Positions 1-7,114 of a stretch of 64,000 bases of DNA are shown piece by piece. Position 1 is the stretch's first letter. Each line of letters starts with the position of its first letter. Location: assembly GCA_900540635.1 (NCBI GenBank), contig UQGU01000001.1:124001-188000 (forward strand), given 5' to 3'. The stretch is from an uncultured Eubacteriales bacterium. Lineage in GTDB: Bacteria; Bacillota; Clostridia; Oscillospirales; Oscillospiraceae. The position numbers were made by a program, and so were the translations under genes. The notes beneath the pieces are model-generated. The model was given only the letters and a program-made list of their open reading frames with translations. It searched no databases and was not told the DNA's origin.

Positions 1-62
1 GCGGCCTTGGAGGTGCTGACACCCCGCTGCTTGCAAAGCAGGACGAAACGCTCATAGAACAT
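1..62 (-). CDS. XRE-family HTH regulator, N-terminal part only
   Basis: The minus strand reads MFYERFVLLCKQRGVSTSKA into the window edge. This is the usual opening of small phage or mobile-element XRE repressors, with the first helix of the HTH followed by the turn into the recognition pair. A GGAAAGGG-like ribosome binding site lies about 9 bases before the ATG. The gene diverges from a consensus promoter and from the phage late operon on the plus strand, so it is a reasonable candidate for the lysogeny repressor of that phage. Only about 20 codons are visible, so the family call is an inference from the N-terminus. Confidence 0.6.
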   Translation of the reverse strand, partial: MFYERFVLLCKQRGVSTSKA

Positions 63-104
63 ACAGGGACACCCTTTCCTCAGAGCTCTCGGAAGTTATC
101 CACA

Positions 105-274
105 ATTTTCAACTACCCCACTTGACAAGTTCGAAAAAATGTTCTATAATGCAGGCAGTTGAAAAACGTGAACTTCCCCGGATAGGGATATAGAATCGAA
201 CCAGGGCGGCTTGTTGCCCATCGAAACAATATCTGGCTATATACTATCACATATGTTTTCGATTTTCAACTACC
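105..274. promoter_or_regulatory. Repeated TTTTCAACT sites around a divergent promoter region
   Basis: ATTTTCAACTACC occurs twice in the same orientation, at 105-117 and 262-274. Its core is found once inverted, as AGTTGAAAA, at 157-165. The sites flank the plus-strand promoter at 122-150 and lie beside a gene for an XRE repressor. This is the arrangement expected for a phage operator region, but repressor binding is inferred. The rest of the 63-310 interval holds no recognisable gene. Confidence 0.4.
122..150 (+). promoter_or_regulatory. Consensus sigma-A type promoter reading into the phage operon
   Basis: TTGACA and TATAAT are separated by exactly 17 bases, a perfect housekeeping promoter. 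It points toward the phage genes and away from the repressor fragment. TTTTCAACT-type repeats lie immediately upstream and downstream, so it is probably controlled by the neighbouring repressor. The transcript would carry a leader of about 200 bases before the first short reading frame. Confidence 0.7.
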
Positions 275-353
275 GGTCACATTTTTTTTGCGAATTCAGT
301 ATAAAAAAGAATGTGTCCAATAAAGCGGACAAATATGTGGGAGGTTGGGAAAA

Positions 354-422
354 ATGAAAAAATTTTGCAGCACGACCCCGGGAAATTTTCCCGGAAGGCT
401 CGGAAAAGGCAGGAACGTATGA
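354..422 (+). CDS. 22-codon upstream reading frame coupled to the zinc-finger gene
   Basis: A GGGAGG ribosome binding site precedes an ATG that opens 22 codons (starting MKKFC) and stops at a TGA overlapping the ATG of the next gene as ATGA. Inside the frame a palindrome CCGGGAAAT/TTTCCCGG (about 378-394) could fold in the RNA. This is a typical translational coupling layout. It may instead be a leader with no functional peptide. No homologue is recognised. Confidence 0.35.
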   Translation: MKKFCSTTPGNFPGRLGKGRNV

Positions 423-634
423 CAGCCCCCTGGGCTCTGGACCTGCAGCGGCAGGAAAAATGGGACCGTTTTCTGAAACGGCGGCCCCGATGCGCCCTGT
501 GCGGAGGGCCGATCCTGGAGGATGAGGCTCTGGTATTAGACGGAAAGTTCTACTGCTTGCCTTGCGTGAGCTGGAACACGGAGGAGGTGACGGAATTTGA
601 CCCCGGACTGGAAGGGTATTCGCTTGGATTATAG
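419..634 (+). CDS. Small phage protein with a four-cysteine zinc ribbon
   Basis: The 71-residue protein has CALC near residue 25 and CLPC near residue 49, a CxxC-x(n)-CxxC zinc-binding pattern typical of small phage-encoded ribbons found next to terminase genes. Its ATG overlaps the stop of a short upstream frame. In-frame ATGs at 311 and 335 are alternatives but have weaker ribosome binding sites. The gene overlaps the start of the small terminase gene by 38 bases. The role is unknown. A DNA-binding accessory role in packaging is suggested only by position. Confidence 0.55.
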   Translation: MTAPWALDLQRQEKWDRFLKRRPRCALCGGPILEDEALVLDGKFYCLPCVSWNTEEVTEFDPGLEGYSLGL

Positions 635-1160
635 CCAGGGTATGACCCAGTCGGCGCTGCAAGCCAAATACGGCGTGGCTGCTTCCACCCTGCGAAAACG
701 CATCCGCGCCGAGGGATGGTCCCGGAAGGAAAGCGCAAAAGTTCAGGAAGACGAACAAATCCCAGTTTCTGTCCCGCGCTCCCCTGCCCCAGACCCGCGG
801 CTGACACGGGTAGATGCCCTGGCGGATGCCATGCTGGGCTGCCTGGAGCGGGCGGTCAGGGAGCTGGATACGGTAACGCAAAACGTACGGGAGAAATCCA
901 AGCTGGAAGACGGAGCCGAGCTGGTTACGGATTTTGAACGGCTTCTGCCCGAGGAGAAGGGCATCATCGACCGGGGCGGGCTGAAGCAGCTCACCGGAGT
1001 GCTGAAGGACATCAAGGATGTGCTCACCCTGCGCTCCGATGCGGACACCCGGGAGCAGGAGGCCCGCATCGCCAAGCTGCAGCGGGATCTGGACCGGGAA
1101 ACGGAGAAGGCCTCTGTTACGGTGGTTCTGGAAGGAGAGAGCGGGTGCTATGCCGAATAG
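597..1160 (+). CDS. Phage terminase small subunit
   Basis: The 187-residue protein begins with an HTH of the type found in small terminases (YSQGMTQSALQAKYGVAAST, residues about 12-31), which would recognise the packaging site. The C-terminal half (about 100-180) is helical and probably oligomerises. The start is a TTG with a strong GGAGGTGA ribosome binding site. No ATG in frame fits as well. It lies directly upstream of and overlapping the large terminase gene, the usual packaging order. The call rests on the HTH and this position. Confidence 0.75.
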   Translation: MTPDWKGIRLDYSQGMTQSALQAKYGVAASTLRKRIRAEGWSRKESAKVQEDEQIPVSVPRSPAPDPRLTRVDALADAMLGCLERAVRELDTVTQNVREKSKLEDGAELVTDFERLLPEEKGIIDRGGLKQLTGVLKDIKDVLTLRSDADTREQEARIAKLQRDLDRETEKASVTVVLEGESGCYAE

Positions 1161-2655
1161 CGTTCTCATCATGCCCAGGCCCAATGAGAAGCAGCGCCTG
1201 GCCCTGACGGAAAAGCACCGCTACGTGGGCTACGGCGGAGCCCGGGGCGGCGGCAAAAGCTGGTTCGTCCGCTGGAAAGCGATCTTGCTGTGCCTGCATT
1301 ACCCAGGCATCAAGGTACTCATCACCAGAAAGACCTATAAGGAGCTGTTCAACAACCATATCGCTCCCTTGCAGCAGCTGCTCGCAGGGGTGGCCGAGTA
1401 CAAAAGCACGGACAAGCTCATCCATTTTCCCAGCGGAAGCACCATTTCCTTCGGCTACTGCGCAGCGGATGGGGACCTGGGGCAATACCAGGGTGCGGAA
1501 TACGACGTGTGGTTTGCCGATGAGGCAGGGCAGTTCCAGGAGGAATGGCTGGTGCAGATCGACGCCTGCGTCCGGGGCGTCAACCCCTTTCCCAAAAGGA
1601 CCTACTACACCCTGAACCCCGGCGGACCTGCCCACGGCTACTTCAAGCGGCTGTTCATCGACCGGAATTTTACGGAAGAGGAGCACCCGGAGGACTATGC
1701 CTTCATCCAGGCCCTGTGCACGGACAACAAGGCTCTGATGAAAAGCCAGCCGGAATATCTGCGTGCCCTGGAAAAGCTCCCGCCGAAGCTGCGGGAGGCC
1801 TGGCTCTACGGCCGCTGGGACGTATACGAGGGCCAGTTCTTCGAAGAATTCCGGAACGACCCCAAGCACTATCGGGACCGCCGCTTCACCCATGTCATCG
1901 ACCCCTTTGAGATTCCGAAGCACTGGACCGTCTACCGCAGCTTCGACTGGGGCTACCACAGGCCCTTCTCCTGCGGCTGGTGGGCCGTAGACCCGGACGG
2001 GGTGGCCTACCGGATTCTGGAATTCTACGGCTGCACAGGGGAGCCCAACGAGGGACTCAGGTGGCCGCCTCAGCAGGTGTTTGCGAAGATCCGCGCCATT
2101 GAACGGGAGCACCGATACCTGGCAGGGAAAAAGATCATCGGCATTGCAGACCCGGCCATCTGGGACGGCTCCACAGGCGAATCCATCGCCGACACGGCGG
2201 CGAAAAATCAGGTGTATTTCTCCCCGGGAGACAACAAGCGCATTCCCGGCTGGATGCAGCTGCACTACCGGCTGAGCTTTGACGAAGCGGGCCTTGCAAG
2301 GCTCTATGTCTTCCGCAACTGCCGCCACTTTATCCGCACCCTTCCCCTGCTGCAATATGACAAGTCCAGCCCCGAGGATCTGGACACCCAGGGAGAGGAC
2401 CATGCGGCGGACGAGGCCCGGTATTTCTGCATGGCTCGGCCCATTGCACCCCGGGAGCGGCCGGAAATCAGGAAAAAGAGCAGCGCTGCGCTGTTTCTGG
2501 ATATTGAAGAAGAAAATACGGTCCCAAGAAGACCGGGAATGGAGATCATCAATGAAGCAAGCAATGCAGATCGGGCCGGAACAGGTCCGGGCCGCCCGGA
2601 TGATCCTGAACCGCTGCCGGGAGGGCAAGGCCAACCTGGAGCGGCGGGTCATTGA
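1150..2655 (+). CDS. Phage terminase large subunit
   Basis: The 501-residue protein is the ATP-driven packaging motor with a C-terminal nuclease. GGARGGGKS near residue 30 is the Walker A loop. VWFADEAG near residue 122 is Walker B. TYYTLNP near residue 153 is the coupling motif. FDWGYHRPFSCGWW near residue 266 and the later IADPAI are the acidic positions of the RNase-H-like nuclease. The ATG at 1150 has a GGAGAG ribosome binding site and overlaps the small subunit gene. The last 104 bases overlap the portal gene in another frame, so the C-terminal tail of about 34 residues may be dispensable. Confidence 0.9.
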   Translation: MPNSVLIMPRPNEKQRLALTEKHRYVGYGGARGGGKSWFVRWKAILLCLHYPGIKVLITRKTYKELFNNHIAPLQQLLAGVAEYKSTDKLIHFPSGSTISFGYCAADGDLGQYQGAEYDVWFADEAGQFQEEWLVQIDACVRGVNPFPKRTYYTLNPGGPAHGYFKRLFIDRNFTEEEHPEDYAFIQALCTDNKALMKSQPEYLRALEKLPPKLREAWLYGRWDVYEGQFFEEFRNDPKHYRDRRFTHVIDPFEIPKHWTVYRSFDWGYHRPFSCGWWAVDPDGVAYRILEFYGCTGEPNEGLRWPPQQVFAKIRAIEREHRYLAGKKIIGIADPAIWDGSTGESIADTAAKNQVYFSPGDNKRIPGWMQLHYRLSFDEAGLARLYVFRNCRHFIRTLPLLQYDKSSPEDLDTQGEDHAADEARYFCMARPIAPRERPEIRKKSSAALFLDIEEENTVPRRPGMEIINEASNADRAGTGPGRPDDPEPLPGGQGQPGAAGH

Positions 2656-4198
2656 GGACGAGCAGTGGTACCGGATGCGCCACTGGGAATGTATGCGCCG
2701 GGGGGCGGGAAGCACGGTGGAGCCCGCCTCGGGGTGGCTGTTCAATGCCATCGCCAACAAACACGCCGAAGCCATGGACAATTTCCCCAGGCCCAATGTG
2801 CTGCCCCGGGAGGAGGGAGACAAGGAGCTGGCCAAGGTCCTGGGCAGCATCCTGCCGGTCATTTTGCAGCAGGAGGACTTTGAGGACACCTACGATCGGG
2901 TCATGGACGACAAGCTGAAAACCGGTACGGGTATCTACGGTGTCTTCTGGAACCCGGACAAGCTGGACGGCCTGGGCGACATCAGCATCCACCGCATTGA
3001 CGTGCTGAATCTCTATTGGGAAAGCGGCATTACGGACATCCAGCAGTCGAGAAACGTCTTCTATCTGCGGCTGTGGGACAACGATCTGCTTTTGGAGCAG
3101 TACCCCCAATTGGAGGGCAAGCTGGGAGCCCAGGAGACAGGAAACCGCTATGTATTCGAAGACCGGGTGGATACCTCGGAGAAGACGGCGGTGATTGACT
3201 GGTACTACAAGAAGCGGCAGGGCTCCAAAACGGTGCTGCACTACTGCAAATTCGTGGGCGACACGGTGCTCTTTGCCACGGAAAACGAGGCACGCTACCG
3301 GGACCGGGGCTGGTATGACCACGGGCTCTACCCCTTTGTGTTCGATCCCCTGTTCCGCACGGCGGGAAGCCCCTGCGGCTTTGGCTACATCGATGTGGGC
3401 AAGTCCGCCCAGGAATACGTAGACCGGGGCAACCAGGCTATCCTGCAAAATATGCTGTCCAACGCCCGGCCCCGGCACTTCATCCGGGCGGACGGGGCGG
3501 TGAACGAGGAGGAGTATGCAGACCTGAGCCGGGACTTTGTCCATGTGGACGGGGCGCTGGGCGACGACAGCATCAAGCCCATTGCCGGAAAGCCCCTGAG
3601 CGACATCTACGTAACGGTCATCGACAAGAAGATCGACGAGCTGAAGGAGGTCACGGGCAACCGGGACGTGTCCACCGGCGGCACCGTCTCCGGCGTGGTA
3701 GCGGCTTCCGCCATTGCAGCTATGCAGGAGGCGGGCACCAAGCTGAGCCGGGACAGCAACCATGCCTCCTACCGGGCCTTCCGGAAGGTCTGCCTCCTGG
3801 CGGTGGAGCTCATCCGGCAATTCTACAAGCTGCCCCGCTGCTTCCGCATTCTGGGGGAGCAGGGCAGCCAGGAGTTCATCAGCTTCACCAATGCCGCCAT
3901 GGAGCCCAGAAGTCAGGGCGTGGAGCTGGGCGTGGATATGGGCAGCCGCATTCCGCTGTTTGACATTGAGATCGGCGCGGAAAAGCAGAGCCCCTATTCC
4001 CGCCTCAGCCAGAACGAAATGGCCATGCAGTTCTTCAACGCGGGGCTGTTTGACCCCGGCCGGTGGGAACAGGCCCTGGCCGCACTGGAGATCATGGATT
4101 TTGACGGAAAAGGCACGGTCGAGCGTACCATCCGGGAAAACGGGCAGCGCTATGCTGCCGGGCAAATGCAGGGAATGCAGGAAAGGAGACAATTATGA
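2552..4198 (+). CDS. Phage portal protein
   Basis: The 548-residue protein resembles portal proteins of short-tailed phages of Clostridia. It has an N-terminal helical region (IEDEQWYRMRHWE), a central clip and stem rich in charged residues, and a long helical C-terminus ending in Gln/Met-rich sequence. It would form the dodecameric ring at the capsid vertex that DNA passes through. The chosen ATG has a GGAG site 8 bases upstream and lies inside the end of the terminase gene. The stop overlaps the next start as ATGA. Family assignment is by position and overall pattern. Confidence 0.8.
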   Translation: MKQAMQIGPEQVRAARMILNRCREGKANLERRVIEDEQWYRMRHWECMRRGAGSTVEPASGWLFNAIANKHAEAMDNFPRPNVLPREEGDKELAKVLGSILPVILQQEDFEDTYDRVMDDKLKTGTGIYGVFWNPDKLDGLGDISIHRIDVLNLYWESGITDIQQSRNVFYLRLWDNDLLLEQYPQLEGKLGAQETGNRYVFEDRVDTSEKTAVIDWYYKKRQGSKTVLHYCKFVGDTVLFATENEARYRDRGWYDHGLYPFVFDPLFRTAGSPCGFGYIDVGKSAQEYVDRGNQAILQNMLSNARPRHFIRADGAVNEEEYADLSRDFVHVDGALGDDSIKPIAGKPLSDIYVTVIDKKIDELKEVTGNRDVSTGGTVSGVVAASAIAAMQEAGTKLSRDSNHASYRAFRKVCLLAVELIRQFYKLPRCFRILGEQGSQEFISFTNAAMEPRSQGVELGVDMGSRIPLFDIEIGAEKQSPYSRLSQNEMAMQFFNAGLFDPGRWEQALAALEIMDFDGKGTVERTIRENGQRYAAGQMQGMQERRQL

Positions 4199-4536
4199 TC
4201 CACACGCACTTTTTTCAGAAGAACGGCACGGTCTGCATGGAAATGCAGGGCCATGCCATGACGGCTCCCAAGGGTGCAGACCTGATCTGCGCAGCGGCCA
4301 CCACGGTGGCCTACACCCTGGCTCAGGCGGTGCAGTTTCTGTATGAGCAGGGACTGCTGGAGGAGAAGCCGAAAATTCAGATTGCAGACGGCTATGCCCT
4401 TGTATCCGCCGCTCCCAAGGCGGAGGCCTGGGCGGAGACGCTCATGGCCTTCTGGGTCACCCAGGCAGGCGCCTATGTGCTGGAGCACAACTATCCCCAG
4501 GCGGTGTGCCTGATGCCTATGGAGGTATCCGCATGA
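4195..4536 (+). CDS. Prp-type cysteine protease, probable prohead maturation protease
   Basis: The 113-residue protein matches the Prp (YsxB) family, the cysteine protease that removes the N-terminal extension of ribosomal protein L27 in Firmicutes. QGHAM near residue 20 supplies the catalytic His. DLICAAATT near residue 31 supplies the catalytic Cys. Length (about 110) and spacing fit the family. The gene sits exactly where phages keep a prohead protease, between portal and scaffold, and is coupled to both by ATGA overlaps. The first residues of both the scaffold and the capsid protein contain a site like the L27 cleavage site. That it processes those two proteins is an inference, supported by the known Prp-dependent processing in staphylococcal phage 80alpha. 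Confidence 0.8.
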   Translation: MIHTHFFQKNGTVCMEMQGHAMTAPKGADLICAAATTVAYTLAQAVQFLYEQGLLEEKPKIQIADGYALVSAAPKAEAWAETLMAFWVTQAGAYVLEHNYPQAVCLMPMEVSA

Positions 4537-5288
4537 CCGCATTCGAACTATGTAACTCCCTGAACTGGCAGCTTTTCGCGGAAGAAGCCGGTTCGGAGTC
4601 GGGCGTAACGGAGGCCAACGCCCAGCCTCAAGCCGAAGTTCCCTCCAATGGGCCGGAGGACTTCGAGAAACTGATCAAAGGCCCCTACAAGCAGGCCTAC
4701 GATGCCAGAGTGAAGAGCATCCTTCAGCAGCGGCTGAAAAGCAGCCGGGAAACCGCAGAAAAATATGCTGCGGCCCAGCCCGTCCTGGAACTGATGCGGC
4801 AAAGGCTCGGCATCGAAGGCGATGACTACGGCGCCATGGAGCAGGCCCTTCGGGAGCGCCTGCCGGAAACAAATCCTGCCGGGCAGCAGCGGCAAGAGGC
4901 GGAAATTCAGGCAGGCGCTGACCGGATGGTGGAAGCCTGGCAGCAGCGCAGCCGGGAAATTCAGGAAACCTATCCCGAATTTGACCTGGAAAGGGAGATG
5001 CTGCGCGCCGATTTCCGGCAGCTGCTCCGGGCCCGGGTGGATATGCAGACGGCCTATGAAATTCTCCACAAGGAGGAGATCATCCCCGCTGCCATGGCCT
5101 ATGCCGCCCAGACCACAGAGCGGAAGCTGGCGGAAAAGCTCCGCTCGGAGGGCATCCGCCCCACAGAAAATGGTGCAGGCCAGTCCGGCGCCGTCAGTAT
5201 GGGATCTCGGGTGTCCCAAATGTCCCGAAAGGAAATCGCCGACCTCTGCCGCCGGGTGGAGCGGGGCGAGAAGGTAAGCTTTGGTTAA
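4533..5288 (+). CDS. Phage scaffold-like protein with N-terminal Prp-type cleavage site
   Basis: The 251-residue protein is acidic at the N-terminus, highly helical and rich in Gln, Glu, Arg and Ala, as expected for a scaffold. It lies directly upstream of the major capsid gene. Residues about 9-15 read LNWQLFA, almost the LNLQ(L/F)FA motif at the Prp site of L27, so cleavage after the Phe-Ala region is predicted. GGAGG lies 5 bases before the ATG, which overlaps the protease stop codon. The function is inferred from position and composition. No enzymatic motif is seen. Confidence 0.7.
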   Translation: MTAFELCNSLNWQLFAEEAGSESGVTEANAQPQAEVPSNGPEDFEKLIKGPYKQAYDARVKSILQQRLKSSRETAEKYAAAQPVLELMRQRLGIEGDDYGAMEQALRERLPETNPAGQQRQEAEIQAGADRMVEAWQQRSREIQETYPEFDLEREMLRADFRQLLRARVDMQTAYEILHKEEIIPAAMAYAAQTTERKLAEKLRSEGIRPTENGAGQSGAVSMGSRVSQMSRKEIADLCRRVERGEKVSFG

Positions 5289-5303
5289 GAAAGGAAGTAT
5301 TTT

Positions 5304-6323
5304 ATGAACATCACATCTTTGCAGCACTTTGCGGACAATCCCACGGTGAACGTCACCACCGACTCCAAGCTGTCCGCGGAAAACAAGACCTTTTATGACC
5401 GCGCTCTGGTAGAGGAGGCAGGGCCTAACCTGATCCACGGCCAGTTCGGCCAGAAGCGGCCCATTCCCAAGAATGGCGGCAAGCGCATTCAGTTCCGGCG
5501 CTATGCCTCCCTGCCCAAGGCTCTGAAGCCCCTGACCGAGGGCGTCACCCCCGAGGGCCGGAAGCTCAGCGCCACTGCCGTGGAGGCGGAGGTAAACCAG
5601 TACGGCGACTTTGTCTGCCTGTCCGATGTGCTGGACCTGACCGCCATTGACAATAACGTGCTGGAGGCCACCAAGGCCGTGGGCCGTCAGGCCGGCCTGA
5701 CCCTGGACACCATTACGAGAAACGTTTTGCAGTCCGGCACCAACGTGTTCTACTGCCCCAAGGTTGGGGCCAACGGCGTTCAGACCCCGGTGACGGACCG
5801 CTCCGGCCTGGACAAGACCTGCACCCTCACCGTAGACGTGGTGAAGAAGGTGGCCGCCATGCTGAAGGCCGCCAACGCCCCCAAGATCGACGGCGACTAT
5901 GTGTGCATCCTGCACCCCTATGTGGCCTATGACATTATGTCCGATCCCCGCTGGGAGGAAATGCACAAATACACCACCCCCGAAAATATGTACCAGGGGG
6001 AGATCGGCCGGATTGCCGGTGTGCGTTTTGTGGAAACCTCCGAAGCGGCGGTTTACAAGGGCACGGAAAACAGCTGTCCCACGGGCCTTGCCGTGTTCGG
6101 CTGCCTGTTCATTGCCCAGGGCGCCTACGGCGTGACCGAGGTCACCGGCGGCGGACTGCAGACCATCATCAAGCAGCTGGGCTCTGCGGGCACGGCCGAT
6201 CCTCTGGACCAGCGCAGCACCGTGGGCTGGAAGGCATTGCAGACGGCGGAGATCCTGATGGAGCCCTACATGGTCCGGGTGGAGTGCTGCTCCGCCTTCA
6301 GCCCCACGGCAGAGGCGAATTGA
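5304..6323 (+). CDS. N4-gp56-type major capsid protein
   Basis: The 339-residue protein resembles the N4-gp56 family of major capsid proteins common in prophages of Clostridia. Visible hallmarks are LVEEAGPNLIHGQFGQKRPI near residue 35, the stretch GKRIQFRRYASLP near 58 and HPYVAYDIMSDPRWEEM near 206. It should adopt the HK97 fold and form the shell. Residues 6-10 read LQHFA, matching the Prp-type cleavage core, so the first ten or so residues are probably removed. A GGAAG ribosome binding site is well placed. A repeat element follows immediately. Confidence 0.85.
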   Translation: MNITSLQHFADNPTVNVTTDSKLSAENKTFYDRALVEEAGPNLIHGQFGQKRPIPKNGGKRIQFRRYASLPKALKPLTEGVTPEGRKLSATAVEAEVNQYGDFVCLSDVLDLTAIDNNVLEATKAVGRQAGLTLDTITRNVLQSGTNVFYCPKVGANGVQTPVTDRSGLDKTCTLTVDVVKKVAAMLKAANAPKIDGDYVCILHPYVAYDIMSDPRWEEMHKYTTPENMYQGEIGRIAGVRFVETSEAAVYKGTENSCPTGLAVFGCLFIAQGAYGVTEVTGGGLQTIIKQLGSAGTADPLDQRSTVGWKALQTAEILMEPYMVRVECCSAFSPTAEAN

Positions 6324-6485
6324 GAGTTGACAGTTGACAATTGACAGTTGACAGTTGGCGGAGACTGTGGACTGTCACGGTGTGTGGAAGATAGACAGAA
6401 AATTTGAAATTGACAGGGAAAGTTGATAGTAGATGGTGGTTATTAAGAAAATAACTGTCAACTGTCAACTTTCAACTGTCAACTG
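6323..6485. repeat. MITE-like inverted repeat built from GTTGACA units
   Basis: The left arm (6324-6357) is a run of heptamer-like GTTGACA/ATTGACA units. The right arm (6451-6485) is its reverse complement. Over 33 bases the arms match at 30 positions, with about 95 bases of unrelated sequence between them. The element begins at the capsid stop codon and ends just before the next ribosome binding site. It would fold into a long hairpin in RNA. No transposase is present, so it is either a non-autonomous element or a structured intercistronic spacer. Confidence 0.7.
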
Positions 6486-6504
6486 AACCGAAGGGAGCGT
6501 TCAT

Positions 6505-6732
6505 ATGGAAGAGAAGACGACTGTTACGATTCGCCTGCCCCTGACCCGGGAGCAGCGGGAGGATGTATTTGTGGGCATCAACGGCAAGACCTGGCTCATC
6601 AAGCGGGGCGAGGCGGTAGAGGTGCCCTGGAATGTGGCCCAGGTGCTGGCCCGGCGGGAGAAGAGCCTGGCCGATGCCATGGAATTCGAAGCCCAGGCGG
6701 CCCAGCCCCTGGAGCATCTGGAGGGCAGATAA
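6505..6732 (+). CDS. Small phage head-region protein, function unknown
   Basis: The 75-residue protein has a core of beta-strand character (TVTIRLP, DVFVGINGKTWLIKRGEAVEVP) and an Ala/Gln/Glu-rich helical tail. Short proteins of this pattern often follow the capsid gene in prophages of Clostridia, but no function is known to me. A decoration role or a role in head completion is possible. The next gene starts at the following base after the stop. Confidence 0.55.
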   Translation: MEEKTTVTIRLPLTREQREDVFVGINGKTWLIKRGEAVEVPWNVAQVLARREKSLADAMEFEAQAAQPLEHLEGR

Positions 6733-7098
6733 ATGACGGTGCGGGAAGTGATCGAGGCGGCGGACCGGCGCAAGCCCAACCTCTACAGCCGGGAGGAAAA
6801 GCTGCGGTGGCTGGAGGAGGCCGAGGGCATGGTCTGGGGTGCGCTGGAAGCCTTTCACGCAGTGCGCGGCTCTTTTGAGGGCTTCGACCTGGAGGCCTGG
6901 CCGGACAAGCAGCTGATGCTGCCCAAGCCCTATACGGGGCTCTACTACCTCTGGCTGGAGGGGTCTATCTCCTATGCAGATCAGGACTTCACCCTCTACA
7001 ACAACGCCATGAGCCGGTTCAATGCCCTTTGGCGGGAGTTCTTTGCCTGGTGCTGCCGGACCATTCCCCAGCCCGGAAAATCCTTCCGCTATCTGTAA
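6733..7098 (+). CDS. Putative head-tail connector (adaptor) protein
   Basis: The 121-residue, mainly helical protein contains YTGLYYLWLEGSISYADQDF and the following YNNAMSRFNALWREFF (residues about 70-105). This Y-x(3)-YL ... I-Y ... YNN-x(3)-FN pattern recurs in small adaptor proteins encoded after the capsid gene in prophages. It would bind below the portal and seal the filled head. The start codon directly follows the preceding stop. The assignment is by pattern and gene order. Confidence 0.55.
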   Translation: MTVREVIEAADRRKPNLYSREEKLRWLEEAEGMVWGALEAFHAVRGSFEGFDLEAWPDKQLMLPKPYTGLYYLWLEGSISYADQDFTLYNNAMSRFNALWREFFAWCCRTIPQPGKSFRYL

Positions 7099-7114
7099 AA
7101 AAGGAGGCGGCAAT

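Noticed and set aside
1117..2889. Very long open frame on the minus strand opposite the terminase (590 codons)
   Set aside because: Its translation has no domain pattern. It lies fully opposite a clear terminase gene, and GC-rich codon bias explains open antisense frames here. The same applies to similar frames opposite the portal, tail and catabolic genes.
6323..6485. CRISPR-like array
   Set aside because: The GTTGACA units are directly adjacent without spacers and form inverted arms, so they are not a CRISPR array.
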